DNA of 64,000 bases from Nocardia sp. NBC_01327 (GTDB taxonomy: Bacteria; Actinomycetota; Actinomycetes; Mycobacteriales; Mycobacteriaceae), in assembly GCF_035958815.1 (NCBI RefSeq), contig NZ_CP108383.1, positions 6,882,001 through 6,946,000 of the forward strand, given 5' to 3'. The notes under the pieces were generated by a model. It was not told the DNA's origin and did not search any database. It was given only the letters and a program-made list of their open reading frames with translations. Below are positions 10,336 to 18,686 of this stretch, piece after piece. How positions within the stretch are numbered: position 1 is the first letter of the stretch; every line of letters begins with the position of its first letter. The translations under genes were made by a program, and so were the position numbers.

Positions 10336-10358
10336 TACCTGAAAGTGACTTTCAGGTA
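10336..10358 (+). promoter_or_regulatory. Palindromic operator upstream of the MMPL gene
   Basis: A perfect palindrome with 11-base arms around a central G at 10347 (arm TACCTGAAAGT). It ends 20 bp before the MMPL start codon, where a repressor would block transcription or initiation. Size and symmetry suit a TetR-family dimer, and a TetR gene lies at the 3' end of the MMPL gene, so it is the natural candidate. Confidence 0.7.
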
Positions 10359-10378
10359 TCTGGCGTTCAGGGGGAACG

Positions 10379-12637
10379 ATGACTCGATCCGCGACATCCG
10401 CCCGGCGGGATCCCGTCCACTCCGGCGATCGGATCGGCGTCGCCGGGCGGATCGGCATCCTCATGGCCGGGCATCGCCGTGCGGTGCTGGGCGCCTGGCT
10501 GCTGCTGATCGTGGTGTGCGCCGCCGCGTATCCGGCCCTGCACCACCGCCTCGGCGCACCCGACTACGGCGTCCCGGGATCGGAATCGGCCACCGCGGAA
10601 CGCCTTGCGGCCGATCATTTCTCCCAGCTGGGCGCCGAACAGGATCTGATCGTCTTCCACTCCGGCCGCTACACCGCCGACAGCCCCGAATTCCGTGCCG
10701 CCGTCGATCACGCGCTGACCGCCGCCCGCGCGACCGCGGGTGTGGCCGGCGCCGTCGGGCCGTTCGAAGGCAATGCCGCCCTGCAGATCTCGGCCGATCG
10801 GCATACCGCCTTCGGCATTGCCGGCATCGACGGTGATATGTCGGCGCGGGTCGATGTGGTCTCCCGGCTGCAATCGGCGCTGACCCCCGTCGCGGACTCC
10901 GGCGTGCAGGCCATGGTCACCGGCTACGCCGCGGTCGAAGGCGAACAGATGCGGACCGAAACCGGCGATATGGAACGCGCGGAGAGCATCGGATTGCCGG
11001 TCGCCGCACTGGTACTGGTGCTCGCACTGGGCGCGCTGGCCGCCGCCGCGCTTCCCATCACCGTCACCGCCGCCGGGATCGCCCTGGCCGTGGGCCTGCT
11101 GTTCGGATTGACCAGCTTCCTCGTCTTCGATTCGCTGGTGCTGTCGGTCGCCACCATGATCGGCACCGGCACCGCCATCGACTACACCATGTTCATCGTG
11201 AGCCGGTTCAACGAGGAACTCACCCGGCGCCGGGTGCGAGACCGGAAGGCGCGCACCGAGATTCTCGCCGCCGTCGGCGCCGCGCTGGATACCACCGGCC
11301 GCACCGTGCTGGCCTCCGGGCTGATCGTGATGATCTCGCTGTGCGCCCTGACGGTGGTCGGACTGCCGATGCTCAACGGTATCGCGATCGGGGTGGTCAC
11401 GGCGGTGCTCGCCACCCTCGGCGCGGCATTCACCCTGCTGCCCGCGGCGCTGGCCACCCTCGGCCCGGCGATCAATCGCGGTGCGCTGCCGCCGCGACTG
11501 CGCCCCGCCGAAACCCGGGCGCACACCACCTCCAGCGCCTGGGCCTGCTGGGCGCGCACCGTCATGGCCCGGCCGGTGCTCTTCGGCGCGGCCGGGGTCG
11601 CGGTGCTGCTGCTCGCGGCCGCACCCCTCACCGGCATGAAGTACGGCATCGATATGGGTTTGAACTCGCTGGGCGACAGCCCCACCGGACAGGCGACCCG
11701 GTTGGTGCAGAACACTTTCGGGCCCGGTCTGCTCTCCCCGATCCAGGTGGTGGTGACCGGCCCGTCCGATACCGCCCTGTCCGGTAGCGGGGTCGTGGAC
11801 GCCAACCGCTTCGTGGCCGAGCTGAATCGCGATCCGCGCATCGCCTCGGTGGTGCCGCAGCAGGCCGACGGGCGCATGCTCGCCCTGGTCGTACCGAAGG
11901 ATTCCTTCGACTCCACCGCCGTGGCCGATCTGACCTCGGAGATCCGCACTCGCGCACGCACTGTCGAGTCCGCGCAGATCGTGGTCGGTGGCGTCCCCGC
12001 GACCTTCGCCGATGTCTCCAGCCTCATCACCAGCCGCTTTCCCTGGGTCATCGCGCTGGTGCTGACCGTCTCGATGGCATTCCTGGTCTTCGCGTTCCGC
12101 AGTATCGTGCTGGCGCTCAAGGCCATTGCGCTCAATCTGCTGGCCACCGGTGCGGCACTGGGCATTACGGTCGCGGTGTTCCAGCACGGCCTCGGCGAAT
12201 CCCTGCTCGGCTTCCACAGCACCGGATTCCTGCAGGTGTATCTGCCGCTGCTGGTATTCGCCGTATTGTTCGGGTTGTCCATGGACTACGAGGTTTTCCT
12301 GGTGCGGCGCATGAAGGAAGCCTGGGATCGTGATCCGGACAATGCGGCCGCGGTCGCGGAGGGGCTGCAGCACACCGCCCGTCCGATCACCGCCGCGGCG
12401 GCCATCATGGTGGCGGTCTTCGCGAGCTTCGTGACCGCGAATGTGCTGGAGCTCAAGCAGATCGGCTTCGCGCTGGCGGTCGCGGTCACCATCGACGCGG
12501 TGCTCGTGCGCCTGATTCTGGTGCCGGCCTTCATGCAGCTGTTCGGCCGCTGGAACTGGTGGCTGCCGGCGCTGCGCCGGACTCAGCCGAGTACCGCCTC
12601 CACCGCCGACAGGATCGACTCCAGCGCCGCGGTGTAA
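10379..12637 (+). CDS. MMPL-family RND transporter
   Basis: A 752-residue membrane protein of the MMPL/RND superfamily, proton-driven exporters that in mycolic-acid bacteria move lipids or drugs. The expected halves are visible: a first TM helix at about 34-52, an extracytoplasmic domain to about 200, a five-helix bundle (TAIDYTMFIVSRFNEE with the family's D-Y motif), a second TM start near 400, another outer domain and a second bundle (LSMDYEVFLVRRMKEAW). The ATG follows AGGGGGAACG. Its 3' end overlaps the TetR gene on the opposite strand by 55 bp. The substrate cannot be read from the sequence. Confidence 0.93.
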   Translation: MTRSATSARRDPVHSGDRIGVAGRIGILMAGHRRAVLGAWLLLIVVCAAAYPALHHRLGAPDYGVPGSESATAERLAADHFSQLGAEQDLIVFHSGRYTADSPEFRAAVDHALTAARATAGVAGAVGPFEGNAALQISADRHTAFGIAGIDGDMSARVDVVSRLQSALTPVADSGVQAMVTGYAAVEGEQMRTETGDMERAESIGLPVAALVLVLALGALAAAALPITVTAAGIALAVGLLFGLTSFLVFDSLVLSVATMIGTGTAIDYTMFIVSRFNEELTRRRVRDRKARTEILAAVGAALDTTGRTVLASGLIVMISLCALTVVGLPMLNGIAIGVVTAVLATLGAAFTLLPAALATLGPAINRGALPPRLRPAETRAHTTSSAWACWARTVMARPVLFGAAGVAVLLLAAAPLTGMKYGIDMGLNSLGDSPTGQATRLVQNTFGPGLLSPIQVVVTGPSDTALSGSGVVDANRFVAELNRDPRIASVVPQQADGRMLALVVPKDSFDSTAVADLTSEIRTRARTVESAQIVVGGVPATFADVSSLITSRFPWVIALVLTVSMAFLVFAFRSIVLALKAIALNLLATGAALGITVAVFQHGLGESLLGFHSTGFLQVYLPLLVFAVLFGLSMDYEVFLVRRMKEAWDRDPDNAAAVAEGLQHTARPITAAAAIMVAVFASFVTANVLELKQIGFALAVAVTIDAVLVRLILVPAFMQLFGRWNWWLPALRRTQPSTASTADRIDSSAAV

Positions 12638-13212
12638 ACGGCCTGCATGGGCTCGGCGAAATCCGTTCCGGCCCAATGGTCCAGCGCTCCCGCACACCCC
12701 CAGACAATGGCGGCGACGGCGATCCGCAGGGGCAGATCATTGGGGTCGCGGCCGCTGCGCTCCGCGATCAGCACCCGGAACTGGTCCTCCAGTTCGCGCA
12801 TCTGCCGGATCTGCCGGTCGCGCACCTCGGGAATGGTGAGCACATGCTGCATGCGCAGACGGGTGCGGCGCTCGACCTCGGGCGTGATGATCGTGGCGAT
12901 GAGGATCGGCGCCAGGGCCCGGGCCATAACAAGCAATTCGGCGGGCGTGGCCGTTTCCCCGCCGCCCGCGGTCCGCAGCACCTCGAGAATCTGCGGATCG
13001 GCCTCGTCGTAGAGGACCAGCATCTCCTTGGTCCCGAAGTACCGGTAGATCGAGCTCGGCGACACCCCGGCGGCGGCCGCGACCCGCTCGACCGTCACAT
13101 CGCGATATCCGTGCTCGTCGAACAGATCCAGCGCGACCCGCTGGATACGGCTCATCGCCTCGACTTTGCGGCGCTCCCACAGCGACACCGACTGCATGGC
13201 GGACTGGAACAT
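12583..13212 (-). CDS. TetR-family transcriptional regulator
   Basis: A 209-residue repressor. The N-terminal HTH is clear (ALDLFDEHGYRDVTVERVAAAAGVSPSSIYRYFGTKEML, about 27-65); the C-terminal ligand domain is variable and ends with the helices of TetR_C_17-like families. It converges on the MMPL gene and overlaps its coding end by 55 bp, and the palindrome at 10336 is the probable operator. No ribosome site precedes the ATG at 13212, but a TATTCT box lies 8 nt upstream, consistent with a leaderless transcript; an ATG five codons in is an alternative start. Confidence 0.9.
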   Translation of the reverse strand: MFQSAMQSVSLWERRKVEAMSRIQRVALDLFDEHGYRDVTVERVAAAAGVSPSSIYRYFGTKEMLVLYDEADPQILEVLRTAGGGETATPAELLVMARALAPILIATIITPEVERRTRLRMQHVLTIPEVRDRQIRQMRELEDQFRVLIAERSGRDPNDLPLRIAVAAIVWGCAGALDHWAGTDFAEPMQAVYTAALESILSAVEAVLG

Positions 13213-13232
13213 ATGTGTCGAGAATAGCGAAA

Positions 13233-13261
13233 AGCCCCGGGTCCATTGCGGACCCGGGGCT
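13233..13261 (-). terminator. rpsA terminator
   Basis: Perfect 12-base arms (13233-13244 and 13250-13261; AGCCCCGGGTCC) with a five-base loop. On the minus strand the hairpin is followed by TTTTCG, a classical intrinsic terminator for rpsA. Confidence 0.85.
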
Positions 13262-13294
13262 CTTCTAGCTATCGCTTATCGCGAGAGCAGCGAA

Positions 13295-14779
13295 TCAGGC
13301 GTTGCCCGACAGCTTCTCACGCAGTGCGGCCAGCTGCGCATCGCTCGCCAGCGAGCCACCGGCGGGCTCGGCAGAGGACGAGGACGACGACGTAGCGGCG
13401 GCCGGAGCGGCAGCGCCGGTCTCGGAGGAGTAGTTCGAGGAACCGCCGTTGGCGGCCTCGGCGGCCGCGTCAGCGGCCATCTTCTCCATCTGAGCGGTGT
13501 GCATCTTGTGGCGACGCTCGGCCTCGGCGTACCGGCCTTCCCACTCTTCCCGGACCTTGTCCGAACCCTCGAGCCATTCGTTGGTCTCGGGATCGAAGCC
13601 CTCGGGGAAGATGTAGTTGCCCTGGTCGTCGTAGCTGTCGGCCATGCCGTACTTCGACGGGTCGAACTCGGCGTTGTAGTCCTCGTTCGCCTGCTTCAGC
13701 GAGAGCGAGATACGACGACGCTCCAGGTCGATGTCGATGACCTTGACCATGGCGTCGTCGCCGACTGCCACAACCTGGTCCGGGACCTCGACGTGGCGCT
13801 CGGCCAGCTCGGAGATGTGCACCAGGCCCTCGATGCCCTCTTCGACGCGCACGAAGGCGCCGAACGGGACCAGCTTGGTGACCTTGCCCGGGACGATCTG
13901 TCCGATCGCGTGGGTCCGGGCGAACTGACGCCACGGGTCTTCCTGAGTTGCCTTGAGCGACAGGGAGACACGCTCGCGGTCCAGGTCGACGTCGAGAACC
14001 TCGACGGTGACCTCGTTGCCGACCTCGACAACCTCGGACGGGTGGTCGATGTGCTTCCAGGACAGCTCGGAGACGTGCACCAGGCCGTCGACGCCACCCA
14101 GGTCCACGAAGGCACCGAAGTTGACGATAGAGGACACGACGCCCTTGCGGACCTGGCCCTTCTGCAGCTGGTGCAGGAACTCGGAGCGGACCTCGGACTG
14201 GGTCTGCTCGAGCCACGCACGGCGGGAAAGAACCACGTTGTTGCGGTTCTTGTCCAGCTCGATGATCTTGGCCTCGATCTCCTTGCCGACGTACGGCTGC
14301 AGATCGCGGACACGGCGCATCTCGACCAGCGAAGCCGGAAGGAAGCCACGAAGACCGATGTCGAGGATCAGGCCGCCCTTGACGACCTCGATGACGGTGC
14401 CCTTGACGGCCTCGTCCTTCTCCTTGAGCTCCTCGATCGTGCCCCAAGCCCGCTCGTACTGCGCGCGCTTCTTCGACAGGATCAGGCGGCCTTCCTTGTC
14501 CTCCTTGGTGAGAACGAGGGCCTCGACCTCATCGCCCACGGAAACGACCTCATTCGGGTCGACATCGTGCTTGATGGACAGTTCGCGGGAGGGGATGACG
14601 CCTTCGGTCTTGTAACCGATGTCGAGAAGGACCTCGTCACGGTCGACCTTGACGATGGTGCCTTCGACGATATCGCCGTCGTTGAAGTACTTGATCGTCT
14701 TGTCGATGGCGGCGAGGAAGTCCTCGGCGGAGCCAATATCGTTAATGGCTACCTGCGGCGAGGTCACAGTAGTGGGCAT
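13295..14779 (-). CDS. rpsA: 30S ribosomal protein S1
   Basis: RpsA binds mRNA on the 30S subunit; in M. tuberculosis it was also reported as a target of pyrazinoic acid. Four S1 RNA-binding repeats are visible, at about 33-105, 120-190, 207-277 and 292-364, followed by an acidic/Ser-rich linker and the conserved end ASDAQLAALREKL. Near identity to the mycobacterial sequence over the first 400 residues (for example TSPQVAINDIGSAEDFLAAI) sets the start at ATG 14779, giving 494 residues; the frame is open further upstream with another ATG 14 codons earlier. It is divergently arranged with the methyltransferase gene across about 300 bp. Confidence 0.98.
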   Translation of the reverse strand: MPTTVTSPQVAINDIGSAEDFLAAIDKTIKYFNDGDIVEGTIVKVDRDEVLLDIGYKTEGVIPSRELSIKHDVDPNEVVSVGDEVEALVLTKEDKEGRLILSKKRAQYERAWGTIEELKEKDEAVKGTVIEVVKGGLILDIGLRGFLPASLVEMRRVRDLQPYVGKEIEAKIIELDKNRNNVVLSRRAWLEQTQSEVRSEFLHQLQKGQVRKGVVSSIVNFGAFVDLGGVDGLVHVSELSWKHIDHPSEVVEVGNEVTVEVLDVDLDRERVSLSLKATQEDPWRQFARTHAIGQIVPGKVTKLVPFGAFVRVEEGIEGLVHISELAERHVEVPDQVVAVGDDAMVKVIDIDLERRRISLSLKQANEDYNAEFDPSKYGMADSYDDQGNYIFPEGFDPETNEWLEGSDKVREEWEGRYAEAERRHKMHTAQMEKMAADAAAEAANGGSSNYSSETGAAAPAAATSSSSSSAEPAGGSLASDAQLAALREKLSGNA

Positions 14780-15076
14780 GTGTTGGGAGGCTCCGGACGG
14801 ATTGTGGTCGGTAGTGGACATGTGGGCTTTCGGTATTGCTGCGAACACACAGCGATGGAACTACGTTGGGTCATGCAACAGCACCTCGCTGTGGCGGAGC
14901 ACAACGCTGCACTCATAGCACGGGTGACTCACAGCACGATCATCTGCTCTGCCCGGACCAACTCGAACCATCCGAGCCGATCCGAGTACAGAAGACACTC
15001 GCGGAAAACAGCGTACGCGACGTCTGTTGTACCAAGCAAACACGGGTACTCGGTCGCGAGTCGATAGGGTTGGGCA
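14780..15076. other. Divergent promoter region rpsA / methyltransferase
   Basis: About 300 bp between divergent starts, containing the rpsA 5' leader. I see short imperfect repeats but no convincing -10/-35 pair, ribosomal-protein binding mimic or small gene. Confidence 0.35.
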
Positions 15077-15967
15077 ATGCCGGAAGATCAGCCCGCCCTC
15101 CCCGACGACGACCGCCACGCCGAGGCGAACTCCCTGCTCGGGACGGTGGGAGTGGCTCGCGCCAAGATTGACTCGGACGCCAGCCAGCGTGCCAGTCGCC
15201 GGTGGTGGGATGCGGACGCGGCGGCCTATCACGAGACCCATGCCGATTTCCTGGGCGTGGATTCGGCCGCGGGCGAGTTCGTCTGGTGCCCGGAGGGGCT
15301 GCACGAGGGCGACTGGCGGTTCCTCGGAGACATCGTCGGCAAGCGCGTTCTGGAGATCGGCTGCGGCAGCGCGCCCTGCTCGCGCTGGCTCGCGGCGCAC
15401 GGCGCGCATCCGGTCGGGCTCGATATCTCGCGCCGGATGCTGGACCGCGGTCTGGCCGCCATGGCGGCGGGCGGGCCGCGCGTGCCGCTGGTGCAGGCGG
15501 GTGCGGAGGAACTGCCCTTCGCCGACGCCAGTTTCGATCTCGCCTGCTCGGCGTTCGGTGGCGTGCCGTTCGTCGCGGACTCCGCCAAGGTGATGGCGGA
15601 GGTCGCCCGGGTGCTGCGCCCCGGGGGTCGCTGGGTCTTCTCCGTGAACCACCCGATGCGCTGGATCTTCCCGGACGATCCGGGGCCCGAGGGCCTGCGC
15701 GCGGCCATCCCGTATTTCGACCGCACGCCCTACGTGGAACTCGACGCCGACGGCGAACCCACCTACGTGGAGCACCACCGCACCGTCGGTGACCGCGTCC
15801 GCGAAATCGTCGCGGCCGGGCTGAACCTGGTCGACCTGGTCGAACCCGAATGGCCCGAATGGCTGGAACGCGAATGGGGCCAGTGGAGTCCCCTGCGTGG
15901 TGAAATCTTCCCTGGCACAGCCATCTTCATTACCGAGAAGCCCAGCATTACCGAGAAGCCCAGCTGA
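15077..15967 (+). CDS. Class I SAM-dependent methyltransferase
   Basis: A 296-residue methyltransferase of the Methyltransf_11/UbiE-like type. Motif I is VLEIGCGSAPCSRWLA (about 91-106), the acidic end of the second strand is GLDIS, motif II lies in the FDLACSAFGG strand, and VLRPGGRWVFSVNHP is motif III. The N-terminal helix has RRWWDADAAAYHETHADFLG, a pattern shared by a conserved mycobacterial/nocardial subgroup. The acceptor substrate is unknown. The last codons carry a tandem duplication that repeats ITEKPS. The kinase gene starts 37 bp downstream on the same strand. Confidence 0.88.
   Translation: MPEDQPALPDDDRHAEANSLLGTVGVARAKIDSDASQRASRRWWDADAAAYHETHADFLGVDSAAGEFVWCPEGLHEGDWRFLGDIVGKRVLEIGCGSAPCSRWLAAHGAHPVGLDISRRMLDRGLAAMAAGGPRVPLVQAGAEELPFADASFDLACSAFGGVPFVADSAKVMAEVARVLRPGGRWVFSVNHPMRWIFPDDPGPEGLRAAIPYFDRTPYVELDADGEPTYVEHHRTVGDRVREIVAAGLNLVDLVEPEWPEWLEREWGQWSPLRGEIFPGTAIFITEKPSITEKPS
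15929..15964 (+). repeat. 18-bp tandem duplication at the end of the methyltransferase gene
   Basis: ATTACCGAGAAGCCCAGC occurs twice head to tail (15929-15946 and 15947-15964), immediately before the TGA. It keeps the frame and adds six residues (ITEKPS) to the C-terminus. The exactness suggests a recent slippage event. Confidence 0.95.
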
Positions 15968-16004
15968 TCCTGCCGGTCGGGCCCGGATGTGGTAGGCGTA
16001 CCGG

Positions 16005-17453
16005 GTGGAGGAAAGTCCGTTCGGCCGCTATCGACTTCTCGGGCTGCTCGGCGAAGGGGGAATGGGGCGGGTCTACCGCGCCTTCGATACCGATACCGAG
16101 CGGATCGTGGCGCTCAAGGTCCTGCCGCCGCAGTTCGCGCATGATCCGGTGTACCGCACCCGGTTCCGGCGGGAGGCGCAGGCGGCGGCGCGGCTGACCG
16201 AACCGCACATCATTCCGATTCACGGGTACGGGGAGATCGACGGCCGCCTGTTCCTGGATATGCGGTTGGTGGAGGGAACCGATCTGGGTTCGGTGCTGGC
16301 CGACGCGGGACGGCTGCCCGCCGTGCGTGCGGTGGACTTCCTCGCGCAGATCGCCGCGGCCCTCGACGCCGCGCACCGTGCGGGTTTGGTGCATCGGGAC
16401 GTCAAGCCGTCGAATATCCTCACCACGGCAGACGGATTCGCCTATCTCATCGATTTCGGCATCGCCCGCGGTGACGGCGACAGCGACCTGACCACCGTCG
16501 GCGCGGCGATCGGCACCTTCGCGTACATGGCGCCCGAGCGGCTCGCTCACGACGACTACGACGGCCGCGCCGATGTATACGCGCTCGCCTGCGTCCTCTA
16601 CGAATGCCTCACCGGGACAAGGCCGTTCCCCGGCAACAGCGTCGAACGGCAGATCGCCGCACACCTGTCGCTGCCGCCGCCCCGGCCGTCGGCCGCGGGC
16701 GGTGTCCCGGTGGCATTCGACGAGGTGATCGCGCTCGGTATGGCCAAGAATCCGGCGGGCCGCTATCCCACCGCCGGAGCGTTGACCGATGCGGCACGTA
16801 CCGCGCTGCACAGCGGGCTCCGTGGTCCGGGGCAGCTGTTCCCGAGTAACGCTGTCACCCAGATCAATCCGCTGCCGGCACCGAATGCGGCCCCACCCCT
16901 GGGGTTCGGTGCGACAGCCGATACGCAGCTCGTCCGGCCACCCGCACCGAATCCGGCGAAACGATCCCTGAGCGCGTTGGCTTGGGCGGCCGCCACCGCG
17001 ATGGCGCTGCTCATCGTGGCGGGTGTGGTGCTGGTACCGCTGACCCGGGGCGGCGACAGCGGGTCTCGCCCCGGCCCGGCGTCCTCGTCCGTGGACGCAA
17101 CACCCCCGTCGAGCCCGGCGGCCACCGCGACCCCCACCTCGGTCGGGAGCAGGGCGGCCGATTTCCTGCGGACGTACTACCAACTGCTGCCGGGCGATAC
17201 GGCGACGGCGTGGACTCGATTGACCCCGCGATACCAGAACTCTCTCGGCGGCTACAGCGCATACCAATCCTCCTGGGGCACAGTCGCTTCCGTCGTTCCG
17301 TGGGACATCACCGTGGATACCGGTCGACTCACGGTCACCTACGGGCTGCACCTGACCTACACCGACGGGAGGACCGGCGCCGAGCAGCGGCAGGCGCAGT
17401 TGGTGCGCAACGGCGACACCTTCGCGATCGACAGCGCGAACCTCTTCCCGTGA
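16005..17453 (+). CDS. Membrane serine/threonine protein kinase (Pkn type)
   Basis: A 482-residue Hanks-type kinase anchored in the membrane. The catalytic domain covers about 8-270: Gly loop GEGGMGRV (16-23), Lys38, HRDVKPSN (130-137), DFG (150-152) and APERL (176-180). A Pro/Ala-rich juxtamembrane linker, one TM helix (about 324-346) and an outside domain of about 115 residues (RAADFLRTYYQLLPGD..., GGYSAYQSSWGTV) follow; the latter has no PASTA repeats and resembles the small sensor domains of mycobacterial PknD/PknE-like kinases only in position. The start is GTG 16005 with a poor ribosome site. Ligand and targets unknown. Confidence 0.93.
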   Translation: MEESPFGRYRLLGLLGEGGMGRVYRAFDTDTERIVALKVLPPQFAHDPVYRTRFRREAQAAARLTEPHIIPIHGYGEIDGRLFLDMRLVEGTDLGSVLADAGRLPAVRAVDFLAQIAAALDAAHRAGLVHRDVKPSNILTTADGFAYLIDFGIARGDGDSDLTTVGAAIGTFAYMAPERLAHDDYDGRADVYALACVLYECLTGTRPFPGNSVERQIAAHLSLPPPRPSAAGGVPVAFDEVIALGMAKNPAGRYPTAGALTDAARTALHSGLRGPGQLFPSNAVTQINPLPAPNAAPPLGFGATADTQLVRPPAPNPAKRSLSALAWAAATAMALLIVAGVVLVPLTRGGDSGSRPGPASSSVDATPPSSPAATATPTSVGSRAADFLRTYYQLLPGDTATAWTRLTPRYQNSLGGYSAYQSSWGTVASVVPWDITVDTGRLTVTYGLHLTYTDGRTGAEQRQAQLVRNGDTFAIDSANLFP

Positions 17454-17469
17454 CACCCGGCCCAACGGC

Positions 17470-17505
17470 GGTACGCCCCCTCCCGTGCGCGGGAGGGGGC
17501 GTACC
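17470..17505. terminator. Convergent terminator
   Basis: Perfect 16-base arms (17470-17485 and 17490-17505) around a TGCG loop. It lies between the kinase and the converging ribbon-helix-helix gene. It is very stable but has no T tract. Confidence 0.7.
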
Positions 17506-17507
17506 GA

Positions 17508-17678
17508 TCAGGAGGATTTATGTTCTCGCCCTGCCTGTTTGAGGGCCAGCCGGAGGGCGTACTCGATCTGAGCGTTGATGCTCCGGAGATCGTCTGCGGC
17601 CCATTTGGCGATCGCGTCGTGGATGGCCGGGTCCAGCCGGAGCAGGACTCGCTTCGGTTCGCGTTTGGCCGCCGACAT
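17508..17678 (-). CDS. Arc-type ribbon-helix-helix protein
   Basis: A 56-residue protein. Its pattern is that of Arc/MetJ repressors: basic start (SAAKREPKR), beta strand VLLRLDPAIHDAI, helix KWAADDLRSINAQIEYALRLALKQAG, including the N-A-Q-I-E-Y-A-L-R motif of the second helix. The ATG overlaps the TGA of the SPFH gene by one base (TGATG), so the two are translationally coupled. A dimeric DNA-binding role is likely; the palindrome at the SPFH promoter is a candidate target. RHH proteins next to SPFH genes recur in actinobacteria, which supports a linked function. Confidence 0.8.
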   Translation of the reverse strand: MSAAKREPKRVLLRLDPAIHDAIAKWAADDLRSINAQIEYALRLALKQAGREHKSS

Positions 17679-18556
17679 CAGGAGTAGAGGGTTCCGGCAT
17701 TGACGATGGGCTGTGCGGCGCGGTCACCACACAGGACAACCAGCAGGTTGGAAACCATTGCCGCCTTACGCTCCTCATCGAGTTCGACCATGCCCTGTTC
17801 CGCGAGGCTGTCCAGGGCCATACCGACCATACCGACCGCGCCGGCCACAATGCGGCTGCGGGCGGCGACCACCTGATCGGCCTGCTGGCGAACGAGCATG
17901 GCCTGGGCGATCTCCGGCGCATAGGCGAGGTGGGTGATGCGGGCCTCGATAATGTCGATACCGGCCAGTTCGGTGCGGGCACGCAGTTCGGCGGTGAGCT
18001 CACCGGCGATCTCGGTGCCATTGCGCAGACTGGTGCCGTCCACGTCATCGGTCTGATAGGGGTGGGTGGTGGCCAGGTGCCGGACCGCGGTCTCGGACTG
18101 GGTGCGGACGAAGTCCACATAGTCGTCGACGGCGAAGGCCGATTTGAAGCTGTCGACCACGCGGTAGACGACCACCGCGGCGATCTCCACCGGATTACCG
18201 GCCGAATCGTTGACCTTCAGCTTCTGGGTCTCGAAATTCCGCACCCGCAGCGAGATATTGCGGCGGCTGCTGAGCGGGGTGACCCAGTGGAATCCCGACT
18301 CCTCGACGGAGCCGATATAGCGGCCGAAGAACTGAATCACCTTGGCCTGGTTGGGATTCACGACCACGAACCCGCTCAGCACCAGCACCGCCGCGAGGAT
18401 CGTGACCGCGAGCAGTATGCCCAGCGCGGTCGAGGAACTCCCCGAATCGCCATCGCCCTTGAGCCCGTTGATCTCCACGGCGATCGCGATGATCAGCAGT
18501 ATCAGGACCCCCAGCATCAGGAACCCGTTCACCCGGAACGTCCGACGCATCTCCAT
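17678..18556 (-). CDS. SPFH/Band 7 domain membrane protein
   Basis: A 292-residue protein with two N-terminal TM helices (about 10-28 and 44-66) followed by a Band 7/SPFH domain (VVNPNQAKVIQFFGRYIGSVEESGFHWV to about 250). The segment ELRARTELAGIDIIEARITHLAYAPEIAQAMLVRQQADQVVAARS is the typical SPFH coiled-coil region; family members form oligomeric membrane scaffolds and often aid protease or membrane-stress functions. AGGAGAGTGTC precedes the ATG. It is the first gene of a two-gene operon with the RHH protein. Confidence 0.92.
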   Translation of the reverse strand: MEMRRTFRVNGFLMLGVLILLIIAIAVEINGLKGDGDSGSSSTALGILLAVTILAAVLVLSGFVVVNPNQAKVIQFFGRYIGSVEESGFHWVTPLSSRRNISLRVRNFETQKLKVNDSAGNPVEIAAVVVYRVVDSFKSAFAVDDYVDFVRTQSETAVRHLATTHPYQTDDVDGTSLRNGTEIAGELTAELRARTELAGIDIIEARITHLAYAPEIAQAMLVRQQADQVVAARSRIVAGAVGMVGMALDSLAEQGMVELDEERKAAMVSNLLVVLCGDRAAQPIVNAGTLYS

Positions 18557-18571
18557 GACACTCTCCTAGTA

Positions 18572-18616
18572 TCGAAGTGATATCACGACGATAGCGCTTC
18601 GCGAGGTCGCTGCCAA
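18572..18616 (-). promoter_or_regulatory. SPFH operon promoter with operator-like palindrome
   Basis: On the minus strand TTGGCA (18611-18616), a 17-bp spacer and TATCGT (18588-18593) form a sigma-A-like promoter ending 31 bp before the SPFH start. The palindrome TCGnnGTGATATCACnnCGA (18572-18591) covers the predicted start point, well placed for repression, possibly by the RHH protein of the same operon. Confidence 0.5.
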
Positions 18617-18642
18617 GGGTCGATATCCCCCGGAGAACGCGT

Positions 18643-18673
18643 CGCGCCCGCCATCGGAGCAAGGGCGGGCGCG
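18643..18673 (-). terminator. Hairpin after the FAD oxidoreductase gene
   Basis: Ten-base arms CGCGCCCGCC (18643-18652) and GGCGGGCGCG (18664-18673) follow the stop codon of the oxidoreductase on its strand. No T tract; a moderate terminator candidate. Confidence 0.5.
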
Positions 18674-18686
18674 CTGCGGCAGCGGA

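Noticed and set aside
10367..12697. Long minus-strand frame under the MMPL gene
   Set aside because: Composition (Gly/Arg/Gln/His-rich) and absence of any domain mark it as antisense shadow of the transporter.
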